From the NCBI GenBank assembly GCA_002371135.1, contig DFGB01000034.1, positions 32,056 through 44,469 of the forward strand: DNA of 12,414 nucleotides, given 5' to 3'. Of this stretch, positions 1-6,156 are shown in pieces. Below the pieces are notes generated by a model. The model did not search any database and had not been told where the DNA came from. It saw only the letters and a list, made by a program, of their open reading frames with translations. Source of the DNA: Verrucomicrobia bacterium UBA3761. GTDB taxonomy: Bacteria > Verrucomicrobiota > Kiritimatiellia > RFP12 > UBA1067. Both the position numbers and the translations under genes were made by a program. Positions within the stretch are counted from its first letter, which is position 1; each line of letters starts with the position of its first letter.

Positions 1-692
1 GTGTGCTGCGGCATCGTGTTCCAGACGCTGCCGGGCTTGAGTTCGGTGAGGCCCATCTGGAGCTGGCAGCAGCCGCCGCCTTCGACCTTGGAGAGGACGG
101 GCCAGATTATGAGCTGGTTGATGATGCGGTCGTTGGATTCCTCCATCTTGCCGGCCTTGATGTAGTTGCCGATCGTATATCCGCTCTTCTTGCACTCCTG
201 GTCGCTCGTGATGCGCTGCGTGACGTATTCCTTGTGGGCGGGCGTGGAGTTGAGGTAGAACTTCGCGGGCCGCGCCTTGTCGAGCGAACGGAAGCGGACG
301 TCCTTCTTGCCCTTGCCGACGTAGAGAGCCTCCTTGAACTCAAGAGCATATTCCTCGCCGTCGACGGTCACGACGCCGGGCCCGCCGACGTTGATTACGC
401 CAAGTTCGCGGCGATCAAGGAAGTTCTTCGCCTTGAGAGCGTCGAAGCTGACGAGCTGGAGCTCCTTCTCGACCGGCATCGCGCCGCCGTATACGAGGCG
501 CTCGTACATGGTGTAGGTGAGCAGGATTTCGTCAGGCCGCATCACGTCTTCCATGAGGAAACGCTCGCGAAGGGTATCCGTATCGTAAAGCGCCACGTCG
601 GCAGGGTGGCAGGCTGTCTGGATTGTGTAGTTCATATCTGCGTTGGCCGCGAGCATGGAAGCCGCGAGCGCCATCGGGGTTAGTAGATTCAT
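1..692 (-). CDS. kduI: 5-dehydro-4-deoxy-D-glucuronate isomerase KduI (partial, C-terminus off window)
   Basis: KduI converts 5-keto-4-deoxyuronate, released from unsaturated uronides made by pectin or similar lyases, into 3-deoxy-D-glycero-2,5-hexodiulosonate in the cytoplasm. I translated the minus strand myself: 230 complete codons are present. Strong family landmarks are FLDRRELGVINVGGPG, ALYVGKGKKDVRF, PAKFYLNSTPAHKEY and GLTELKPGSVWNTMPQH. The last visible His (residue 230) corresponds to the first zinc-binding His of E. coli KduI; the other ligands lie beyond the edge. The ATG at 692-690 has a ribosome site (AAGGA) inside the end of the upstream gene, with 1 nt between that gene's stop and this ATG, so translation is probably coupled. 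Odd: this start adds about 19 residues (MNLLTPMALAASMLAANAD) before the usual N-terminus at a second ATG (635-633), which has no obvious ribosome site. The extension looks weakly signal-like but lacks basic residues. Family call is near certain; the start is uncertain. Confidence 0.95.
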   Translation of the reverse strand, partial: MNLLTPMALAASMLAANADMNYTIQTACHPADVALYDTDTLRERFLMEDVMRPDEILLTYTMYERLVYGGAMPVEKELQLVSFDALKAKNFLDRRELGVINVGGPGVVTVDGEEYALEFKEALYVGKGKKDVRFRSLDKARPAKFYLNSTPAHKEYVTQRITSDQECKKSGYTIGNYIKAGKMEESNDRIINQLIIWPVLSKVEGGGCCQLQMGLTELKPGSVWNTMPQH

Positions 693-693
693 T

Positions 694-1524
694 TTACTGT
701 TCCTTGTTGTTGAAAGACTTGCTTGCGGCGAAGCGCTTCACTTCGTCGAACCACGCCTCGGGGGTCGTGACGGCGCCGGTCTTGGACCAGGCCGCGCCCG
801 CGTAGTATGTGAACGCCGGCTTGCGAAGCGAGAGAATGCGGCATCCCTGCGCGTCGGTAGCAATCTGGACGCCGTCCGCGTCGGCCTGGTCGATGAAAAC
901 CGCAGTCGCCGTCGACCCCTCCTCGCCGCCTCGCGGATCTTCATACAGCGCCACTATGCCGCGCTCGGCATCCTCGAACACCACGCCGCCGTGGTTGCGC
1001 GAGGGATTGACGTCGAGCCCCGGACCGAGACGGAACTCGCGCAGACGCTTGGGATTCTTGAACGATACCGTATTCTTGAAAAACCTCTCGCCGCGCTTGA
1101 GGGTGATGTGGCAAGTCATCTCGCCAAGGGCGCAAAAGGCCGGGTAGACGAGCTTGAACTCGCAAAATTCATCGCAATTCGCAATGACCTCGCAGCGCGT
1201 CCAGTTTGGGAACGTCTTCCACTCGCCGTCGCCGTAAAGGGCAATCTGGCCAATCCCGCGGCCCGGGCCGATGGCGTAGTTGTCGAGGATGCCTTTATAG
1301 GCCTTCACATGCCAATTGCCGCACTTGTCGTGGTTGTGCAAGAGCTCGCCGCACGTCGTCCCGGCGTCGGGCATCTTGTTGAAAAGATCGAAGCCGCTCC
1401 AGACATGCGGGTCGCCGGGACCGTACGCCCTGAAACCTACAAGGTCGTTTTCCCAGTAGAAGTCGTCCGCCCTTTCGGGCGCGACGCCGCACATGCAAAT
1501 CGCCGCTAGAAAAAGGTTGAACAT
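694..1524 (-). CDS. secreted DUF4861-family protein
   Basis: A 276-aa protein with a short signal peptide (about residues 1-19, MFNLFLAAICMCGVAPERA, weakly charged n-region), so probably exported. The body matches the DUF4861 pattern as I know it: DLVGFRAYGPGDPHVWSGFD (about 27-46), a WHVKAYKGILDNYAIGPGRG block (about 71-90) followed by GQIALYGDGEWKTFPNW, and NHGGVVFEDAERGIVALYED (about 176-195). It is rich in Cys for an exported protein. DUF4861 proteins commonly sit in polysaccharide-utilisation loci next to uronate-processing enzymes; the precise reaction is not something I can assign. The gene is directly followed by kduI (1 nt apart), supporting a role in breakdown of uronic-acid-containing glycans such as pectin or a related polysaccharide (inference). 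The start at 1524 lies about 10 nt from a perfect TATAAT, with no ribosome site, suggesting a leaderless or nearly leaderless mRNA. Confidence 0.85.
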   Translation of the reverse strand: MFNLFLAAICMCGVAPERADDFYWENDLVGFRAYGPGDPHVWSGFDLFNKMPDAGTTCGELLHNHDKCGNWHVKAYKGILDNYAIGPGRGIGQIALYGDGEWKTFPNWTRCEVIANCDEFCEFKLVYPAFCALGEMTCHITLKRGERFFKNTVSFKNPKRLREFRLGPGLDVNPSRNHGGVVFEDAERGIVALYEDPRGGEEGSTATAVFIDQADADGVQIATDAQGCRILSLRKPAFTYYAGAAWSKTGAVTTPEAWFDEVKRFAASKSFNNKEQ

Positions 1525-1534
1525 AGCGGCGAGA

Positions 1535-1540
1535 ATTATA
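1535..1540 (-). promoter_or_regulatory. -10 element (TATAAT) for the DUF4861-kduI operon
   Basis: Perfect TATAAT on the minus strand. Only 10 nt separate it from the ATG at 1524, so a start point 6-7 nt downstream leaves a leader of 3-4 nt. No convincing -35 hexamer is visible at 16-19 nt spacing. No Shine-Dalgarno is seen before the ATG, which fits leaderless initiation. Confidence 0.5.
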
Positions 1541-1609
1541 CCATATTTCGCCTATTCGCGCCACCCCCCTTTTATGGGGCGCTTCGCGCATCAGGAGCCT
1601 TTTTTATGA

Positions 1610-1615
1610 TATAAT
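1610..1615 (+). promoter_or_regulatory. -10 element (TATAAT) for the transglutaminase-like gene
   Basis: TATAAT in an AT-rich patch (TTTTTATGATATAATATT). Transcription would begin near 1622, giving a leader of about 36 nt with the ribosome site at 1646-1652. No good -35 match at 16-18 nt upstream. Confidence 0.5.
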
Positions 1616-1657
1616 ATTGCCTGTTCATCAAGTCGCCATTTGAAAAGGAGGTGCGCA

Positions 1658-3643
1658 ATGAGCAACCAGACCCCGAGGATCGAGGCACGACGCACGAGAT
1701 ACGCCCAAATCGCGCCATGCGCGCTTTTCGCCGCGCTGGCGGCGAGCGCGTCGCTGGAGCGCGATGTCGCGTTCATAAACGAATATGCGCCGCCGCAGGA
1801 CCGGCCGCCGAGCGCGCAGTTCGTCACCAACAACTGCATTCTCGCGGCAGAAGCCAGAGCGGGAGCGCCGGAAAAATACCCCGACGATATATACCTCGAC
1901 TACGTGCTCCCGTATTCCGTCATACGCGAAGGATGCGACGACTGGCGCGGGGATTTCCGCCGCCGTTTCCTGCCGCTCGTCGAAAATGCCACAAACGCGT
2001 ACGATGCCGCAGTCACGCTCGACAGGACGATCTGGGACATGGTTGGAGTCCACTACGATACGCGGCGCGACAAGGCGAGGCAATCGCCGGCGCATTCAAT
2101 GCGCATCGGCATGGCATCGTGCACGGGAATTTCGATCATCCTGATCGACGCCTGCCGCGCCGTCGGCATTCCCGCGCGTCTCGTCGGCTGCAACTGGACG
2201 ACCATACCCGGCAACCATTCGTGGGTCGAGGTGTGGTCGGACGGCAGATGGCGCGTGCTCGCTTCCGGCGAAAAGGAGCGCGAGGACGACATCTGGTTTC
2301 TCGACTACGCGGCGGAAGCGGACGCGACGCGTCTTGAGACGAGAATCTACGCCAGCCGCTGGTCGCCTTCGCCCGACGGCACGCTGTTCTGGCAGACGTG
2401 GGACAGGCCTGGCAGGATTTCCGACGTGCCCGCCGACGATGTCACGGCGCGCTACGTCACGAAGACAAGCTTCGCCGTCGTCGCATCGCCGCAGACGCTG
2501 GCGATTCCGGAGTGGAAAGCCGCCGCCGACGCACTCGTCGCCAAGCACGCCGCAGAAGCGCGCTCGTATGTGGTCAATGCCTCGCCGACGAACTCTCTCG
2601 AAGCGCTGAAAGCGACGCATCCTCGCTACGTCGCCTTCCTGATGCGTCCCGGCGAATTCGATTTCGCGAGCATCGCCCGGCTCAAGCGGATGATGCGCCA
2701 GATCGACGACGATCCTTTCGACGATGCGCTCTGGGGAATCGTGACCGGGCCTGACGCGGCCACGGCAATGCGCATCGCATCGTCCTCTCGGCCGCGCCTG
2801 GTTTCGTCCGTCCTCGCCACGACGGGCGTAGAAGCGAACGTCGCGACCGGGCGCGTCGCAGTCATCTCCGACGCCTATCCGAAAGGCGAATGGTGGCAGA
2901 AGGACGCTTCAGGGGCGATTTCGCGCCACAGCGAAACGGGCTCGACGGCGCACGTCTTCGCTTCGCTATGGGAAAAGATCGACCCTGAATTTCTGCTGAC
3001 GGGCTCACACGCCACCGAGCGCAATCTTGAAATGCCGTTTTCGCTCGGCAACGTCGTCGTGGCGAATGGCGGCTTCGCCGTGACGCCGGAAGTGAAATGG
3101 GAGGGCGCTCGCTCGCCGCTCGCCGCCCCCCGGCGCGAAAAGGCGTGGCTCGCGGCGGGCAACTGCCAGATCGCCAACCACATCGACGGCAAGGACATGG
3201 TGATGACCGCGCTCTCGTTCGGCAAAGTCAACCAATTCGTTGGCTATATCGTGCCTACGTGGTTTGGTTTCGCCGGCTGGCAAACATGGCGGTATTGCGG
3301 CTCGCTCGGCTATCCGCTCGCCGCCGCCCATTACGCCGCCGGACAATGGCTGCTCAAAAAACTCTCCGACGAAGACTGGAAGGACGAAACGGAAAAGGCG
3401 GGGCTTCTCTGGGACCGCGACGGCACAGTATTCTACGGCGACCCGATGCAACGCATCTACATTCCTTCCGCCGCGCAAACGCCCCCGCTCGATTTCGGCG
3501 AAACTCCGGAAGTCGTCATATTCCCGTATTCTTCGGCCAAGCGCCGCTTCGACCCTTCAAAACTGCCGCCAAACCTGAAAATCTTCGAAGCCGACGATTT
3601 CGCCATCATCGAGCGCGAAGCGCAAGTAGGAAGTAGGAAGTAG
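1658..3643 (+). CDS. secreted transglutaminase-like / gingipain-like (C25-type) two-domain protein
   Basis: The 661-aa start is ATG 1658, preceded by AAAAGGAGGT with 6 nt spacing; an in-frame TTG at 1640 overlaps that ribosome site and is rejected. N-terminus: basic segment then hydrophobic stretch (about residues 18-32), a likely signal peptide or anchor. Domain 1 (about 75-265) is transglutaminase/papain-like: ASCTGISIILIDACRAVGIP with Cys155, then GNHSWVEVW with His187; the third catalytic residue is not obvious (Glu205 is a candidate). Domain 2 (about 315-610) resembles the C25 (gingipain/caspase-fold) module I know from planctomycete and verrucomicrobial proteins: LDDDP-like segment DDDPFDDALWGIVTG, LLTGSHATERN with His450, AAGNCQIANHIDG with Cys503, then GYIVPTWFGFAGW and VFYGDP. 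Both halves thus keep a His-Cys pair. Function is not known to me; peptide hydrolysis or protein cross-linking outside the cytoplasm is inference. The last residues (QVGSRK) come from a heptamer repeat that supplies the stop codon. A minus-strand reading frame follows, convergent. Confidence 0.88.
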   Translation: MSNQTPRIEARRTRYAQIAPCALFAALAASASLERDVAFINEYAPPQDRPPSAQFVTNNCILAAEARAGAPEKYPDDIYLDYVLPYSVIREGCDDWRGDFRRRFLPLVENATNAYDAAVTLDRTIWDMVGVHYDTRRDKARQSPAHSMRIGMASCTGISIILIDACRAVGIPARLVGCNWTTIPGNHSWVEVWSDGRWRVLASGEKEREDDIWFLDYAAEADATRLETRIYASRWSPSPDGTLFWQTWDRPGRISDVPADDVTARYVTKTSFAVVASPQTLAIPEWKAAADALVAKHAAEARSYVVNASPTNSLEALKATHPRYVAFLMRPGEFDFASIARLKRMMRQIDDDPFDDALWGIVTGPDAATAMRIASSSRPRLVSSVLATTGVEANVATGRVAVISDAYPKGEWWQKDASGAISRHSETGSTAHVFASLWEKIDPEFLLTGSHATERNLEMPFSLGNVVVANGGFAVTPEVKWEGARSPLAAPRREKAWLAAGNCQIANHIDGKDMVMTALSFGKVNQFVGYIVPTWFGFAGWQTWRYCGSLGYPLAAAHYAAGQWLLKKLSDEDWKDETEKAGLLWDRDGTVFYGDPMQRIYIPSAAQTPPLDFGETPEVVIFPYSSAKRRFDPSKLPPNLKIFEADDFAIIEREAQVGSRK

Positions 3644-3660
3644 AAAGTAGGAAGTAGAAG
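3626..3660. repeat. five tandem heptamers GTAGRAA at the 3' end of the gene
   Basis: 35 nt made of five 7-nt units: GTAGGAA, GTAGGAA, GTAGAAA, GTAGGAA, GTAGAAG. The in-frame TAG stop of the upstream gene (3641-3643) lies inside the third unit, so the array has replaced or extended the natural end of the coding region. Confidence 0.85.
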
Positions 3661-3717
3661 ATTTGCCGGCCAGGCGGGGTGTACGCCTTATCTCCTACTT
3701 CCTACTTTCTACTTCCT
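3635..3717. repeat. 23-bp perfect inverted repeat of heptamer units
   Basis: The left arm (3635-3657) and right arm (3695-3717) are exact reverse complements over 23 nt, with a 37-nt loop. Both arms are built from the same 7-nt period. It lies between a plus gene and a minus reading frame that converge, so it could end transcription from both sides, although there is no U-tract. It may equally be a dispersed intergenic repeat. Confidence 0.85.
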
Positions 3718-3721
3718 CCTT

Positions 3722-3738
3722 AGAGCCCGCAGGGCTCT
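3722..3738. terminator. 7-bp hairpin at the end of the minus-strand remnant
   Basis: AGAGCCC-GCA-GGGCTCT is a perfect 7-bp stem with a 3-nt loop, starting at the stop codon of the minus reading frame. No U-tract follows on either strand, so it is terminator-like rather than a canonical intrinsic terminator. Confidence 0.4.
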
Positions 3739-4154
3739 CAATTCCCCTGGCGGGCGTAGACCCGGATGCCGAGCTTGATATCCTTGACGCCCTCTTCGAC
3801 GAGCTTCATCGCCTTTTCGCGGTCGGCGTCGATGTCCGATACGGGGATGACAACGAGCCAGCGGTCGTTCCATACGCTGCGTCCGACGAGGCGTTTCGAT
3901 TTGAAGCCGTCGCCTGCGCGCAACGTGGAGTGGCGACGTATCGTCGAGGTAGAGTCGCTCGTACCGTCGAGCCCGGAGAACGTGGAGATCCAATCCGGGG
4001 CGTCGAGTTCGTCGGAGTCAACGGTGTACGGGAGCGGCAGCACCTGATCGACCACGTTCCAGCCGAGGATCGCGCGCTCCGTTCCCGCCGGCGAGCGCAT
4101 ATAGTCGGTGCCTACCGGGACGAGGTAGATGTTCGGCTCGACGTTTTCGTTCGT
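3738..4154 (-). pseudogene. 5'-truncated gene remnant, C-terminal 138 residues of an unidentified protein
   Basis: The frame is open from just after a TGA at 4157-4155 to the stop at 3740-3738. Coding-like sequence starts at once (NENVEPNIYLVPVGTDYMRS) with no start codon or ribosome site near its beginning. The only ATG (4100) sits mid-sequence with no Shine-Dalgarno, so this is the tail of a longer gene. The tail ends GRSVWNDRWLVVIP ... VKDIKLGIRVYARQGN. The spacing of W-N-x-x-W with a later D-I-K and final Y-x-x-x-G-N faintly recalls ends of very large TcA-like or adhesin-like proteins. That resemblance is from memory and weak; I do not assign a function. Its upstream part was lost, and plus-strand phage-like sequence begins about 50 nt away, so the break probably arose by deletion or insertion. 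Confidence 0.55.
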
Positions 4155-4207
4155 TCACGCATCGCCCCCAACGCCCAAATCGAAACGTGATATTTCCTGG
4201 GAGATTT

Positions 4208-4456
4208 ATGAAGCCCGCCAATCTCATCCTGCAAAAAGCCCTCGCGGCCTCATCCATCCCCGCGTCGCAGTGGGAAAAGATACGCGCCGATTTGCGAAAC
4301 CGCACCTTTTTCAGCGCCCGGGTCGAGTCCGCCCGCTTCCTCTACGAGGCGCGCCAGGCCGCGCACGACGCCGTCGGCCATGCTCTGCGCGCCTACGGCG
4401 CCGGCTAAACCGAATCCGCCGCGCTTGCGGCAATCCGCGACGCTCTCGGCAACTGA
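4208..4456 (+). pseudogene. N-terminal fragment of a phage head-type protein, with an in-frame stop
   Basis: ATG 4208 follows GGGAG at rather tight spacing. It opens a 66-residue frame ending in TAA at 4406-4408. Reading through that stop, the same frame continues as TESAALAAIRDALGN to a TGA at 4454-4456, which still looks coding. The nonsense codon therefore probably broke a longer gene. The segment RNRTFFSARVESARFLYEAR resembles, from memory, the N-terminal part of phage minor-head or Mu-F-like morphogenesis proteins in related bacteria; identification is tentative. Together with the next two fragments it suggests a heavily deleted prophage. A GTG at 4187 could be an alternative start. Confidence 0.45.
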
Positions 4457-4462
4457 CTTGCA

Positions 4463-4472
4463 CCCCCCCCCC
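4463..4472. repeat. run of ten C residues flanked by TTGCA/TGCAA
   Basis: A homopolymeric C10 tract with 5-nt palindromic flanks lies just downstream of the phage-head fragment. Such tracts can slip. Here it lies outside any intact gene, so it is more likely a relic than a phase switch. Confidence 0.6.
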
Positions 4473-4548
4473 TGCAACGCGCCTGCAATCCCGCTTCCCC
4501 GTCAATTCTCAAATTCTTGATTCTTTTTCTCATCCCCCCTCGCACGAT

Positions 4549-4713
4549 ACAGAGGTCGTCCCGCAGAGCGACTTCGACTCGGAGGGCAACGCCATGTGGC
4601 GGCGGAGCGCGAAGCGCGGATTCGTCGGGAAGATGTGGACGTTCCTCGACTACGAATGCGAAAACGGCTTCAAGTTCCGCGCCGGCGACGGCATTGGAAA
4701 CACAGGAGGATGA
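4549..4713 (+). pseudogene. 3'-terminal fragment of a phage-like gene
   Basis: About 55 coding-like codons end in TGA at 4711-4713. They include QSDFDSEGNAMWRRSAKRGF, then a GKMWTFLDYECENGFKF segment and AGDGIGNTGG. Upstream of about 4545 the same frame reads through low-complexity C- and T-rich DNA that does not look coding, so the 5' part is missing. An internal ATG (4594) has no clear ribosome site. The stop is 3 nt before the start of the tail-type gene at 4717, and the ribosome site of that gene (AGGAGG) lies inside this fragment. The two were therefore consecutive genes of one operon. Family unknown; phage structural is inferred from the neighbour. Confidence 0.5.
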
Positions 4714-4716
4714 CTT

Positions 4717-5196
4717 ATGCAGACAATAACGATGTACCTTCGCGCGGCGAGCGTCAAGGGGACGCTCGTCGACGAGTGGAACCAGCAGGTCTCGTCGCTC
4801 CCCGCCCTGACGCGGGGCATGAGGGCGGAGCTGGTGCTGAAGCTTGTGGACTCGAACGGATCGCCTCTCGACGGGCTCGACGCCTACGCCTCGTGGGACT
4901 TCGCGGTCGCGAACGACTGGGACACGACCACGACGCCGCAGCTCCGCGTCACGGAGGGGATAACGGTCGAGGGGAACGCCGTGCGCGTCCCGCTCACCGA
5001 GACGAACACCGAGGAACTCATAGCCGCCCTCGGCACGAACGAATCGGCGACCTTCGGGTGCGAGCTTGCGGGTTTCGAGACGGGAGAGACGACACCCGGC
5101 TTCCTTTTGCAGTTCGACATCTCGATAAGGAACCGCCGCTGCGACGCGGGGACTGGAATTCACTCGTCGGCGGCTCGATTTGATTTCATCGCTTGA
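4717..5196 (+). CDS. phage tail-fibre/baseplate-like N-terminal domain protein (3' end probably replaced)
   Basis: A 159-codon frame with ATG 4717 preceded by AGGAGG at 7 nt spacing. Residues about 20-145 read like the N-terminal attachment domain of BppU-type fibre proteins. Key stretches are MRAELVLKLVDSNGSPLDGL, WDFAVANDWDTTTTPQL, GITVEGNAVRVPLTETNT and PGFLLQFDISIRNRR. In that family this domain docks the fibre on the baseplate; the match is by pattern and memory. After about residue 145 (near 5150) the sequence runs into the end of the minus-strand methyltransferase remnant and loses family character. The natural C-terminal part was probably removed when the AT-richer island arrived. In another frame the junction reads DWNSLVGGSI and stop, which could be the true phage ending after a frameshift. 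Confidence 0.6.
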   Translation: MQTITMYLRAASVKGTLVDEWNQQVSSLPALTRGMRAELVLKLVDSNGSPLDGLDAYASWDFAVANDWDTTTTPQLRVTEGITVEGNAVRVPLTETNTEELIAALGTNESATFGCELAGFETGETTPGFLLQFDISIRNRRCDAGTGIHSSAARFDFIA

Positions 5197-6154
5197 TACC
5201 GCACGGAATGCGCACCGCGCGGTTGTATGCGGGAAATCCGTTCTATTTCCTCGTCCGGCAATTGTGATGCGATGCTGCGCATGACTTCTGCAAGGCGGGG
5301 ATTCATTTTCATGTTGCGTTCTTCGGCACGGCGCAAGATGCCCTTGCAGCCGACAGGCGAAATAAAAACTTTTTCCGGGGCGGCAGTATCGATAATATTG
5401 GCTAGGTTCGAAGGTTCGATGGTCTCCGGGATGCAAGTCGTGTTGATTGCGCGGCCATCGTCAAAGTGCAGTATTTCTCCGTTGAATCCGAAATAGTCAA
5501 CTTCGCCAAATTGCCAATGATTCGGCATAATGGCAAGGTAGCGGTCGGAAATATTCAAATGCGGCAGGGTGTCGGAATGGAACAGCCGTTCGCCTATCCA
5601 CCGCACTACAGGAACCGCCCACGAATTGCCTACGCCTTGGTAGCGATTGGTCGGGGTTGCAAAAGAAACGTCGGTGTAGTTGTCTGGGAATCCCATCAAC
5701 CGTTCGCATTCAAGCGGTGTCATCCGGCGCAGCCTGTCGTTTTCCGTAACGAAAAGCGATCCATTGTATGCGGCGGCGTTGCCGTTCCATTTCGTCCCGT
5801 ATGCGGAATATAGGCAGTCGGTATATTCGCGAAAAACCTCAAACTGCTTGCCGCTTTTCTCGAAGGAAAGAGGCATTTGCGGAAACGTGCCCAGTCGATG
5901 GATATGCAACTCGAAAAGAATGTCCTCCGGGGTGAAATTCTTGCCGCCGGCGAGCACATAAAGACGCTTCCTCTGTTGCGGCACTCCGAAATACTTTGCA
6001 TCAAGCACTCGCCATGCGACATTGCGCTTCGGGCCTCGGACAAGCCCCGCGTTTGGCCACTGGGCTATTGGCAGAACTTCGAAAACGCTTGACACGGTAT
6101 TCCGCCGCAAATGATGCCAGGCACAGACTCTTCTCCATGCGTAATTTCGTCATG
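5160..6154 (-). pseudogene. C5 cytosine-DNA methyltransferase, broken (motif I missing, motifs V-VII deleted)
   Basis: The main open frame (5160-6110, TTG start only) gives 316 residues of the C-terminal half of a C5 methyltransferase. Motif VIII is WRVLDAKYFGVPQQRKR (about 33-49); motif IX is LRRMTPLECERLMGFPDNY (127-145); motif X is YQGVGNSWAVPVVRWIG (157-173). A phage-type C-terminal extension contains SPVGCKGILRRAEERN. Just upstream, shifted by one base, another frame encodes motif IV (ICGGIPCQAFS, catalytic Cys codon near 6092-6094) and then stops. PCQ and QxRxR are only about 39 codons apart, against about 84 in M.HhaI; the ENV motif is absent. Motif I (FxGxGG) is not found, and only about 20 codons precede PCQ before the HNH gene. 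An internal deletion across TTTTCGAA-type sequence plus loss of the 5' end explains this. The product would be inactive. Lower GC than flanking genes suggests acquisition by transfer. Confidence 0.85.
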
Positions 6155-6156
6155 TC

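Larger units (their letters stand above)
1525..1657. promoter_or_regulatory. divergent intergenic promoter region
   Basis: This 133-nt gap separates two divergent genes and carries a -10-like TATAAT facing each way. Around 1559-1582 there is an imperfect hairpin (GCG...CCCC with TTTTAT in the loop and GGGGCGC) and a small GCGC-TTC-GCGC stem. Its role is unknown; it could be an operator or an incidental structure. Confidence 0.4.

Noticed and set aside
3..683. Plus-strand open frame of 226 codons at the left edge
   Set aside because: It is the antisense shadow of kduI, whose minus-strand translation matches the family over its whole length.
643..1509. Long plus-strand open frame of 288 codons
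   Set aside because: It is antisense to the DUF4861 gene, which has a signal peptide and recognisable family motifs. The plus frame is an effect of GC-rich codon bias and has no ribosome site.
1640..1657. TTG start six codons before the transglutaminase-like gene start
   Set aside because: The AAAAGGAGGT ribosome site lies inside this stretch and serves the ATG at 1658.
3626..3717. CRISPR array
   Set aside because: The repeats are 7-nt tandem units with no spacers, and no cas genes are present.
4405..5436. Minus-strand open frame of 343 codons
   Set aside because: It spans the plus-strand phage tail gene and part of the methylase remnant in the wrong frame. No start signal or family character.
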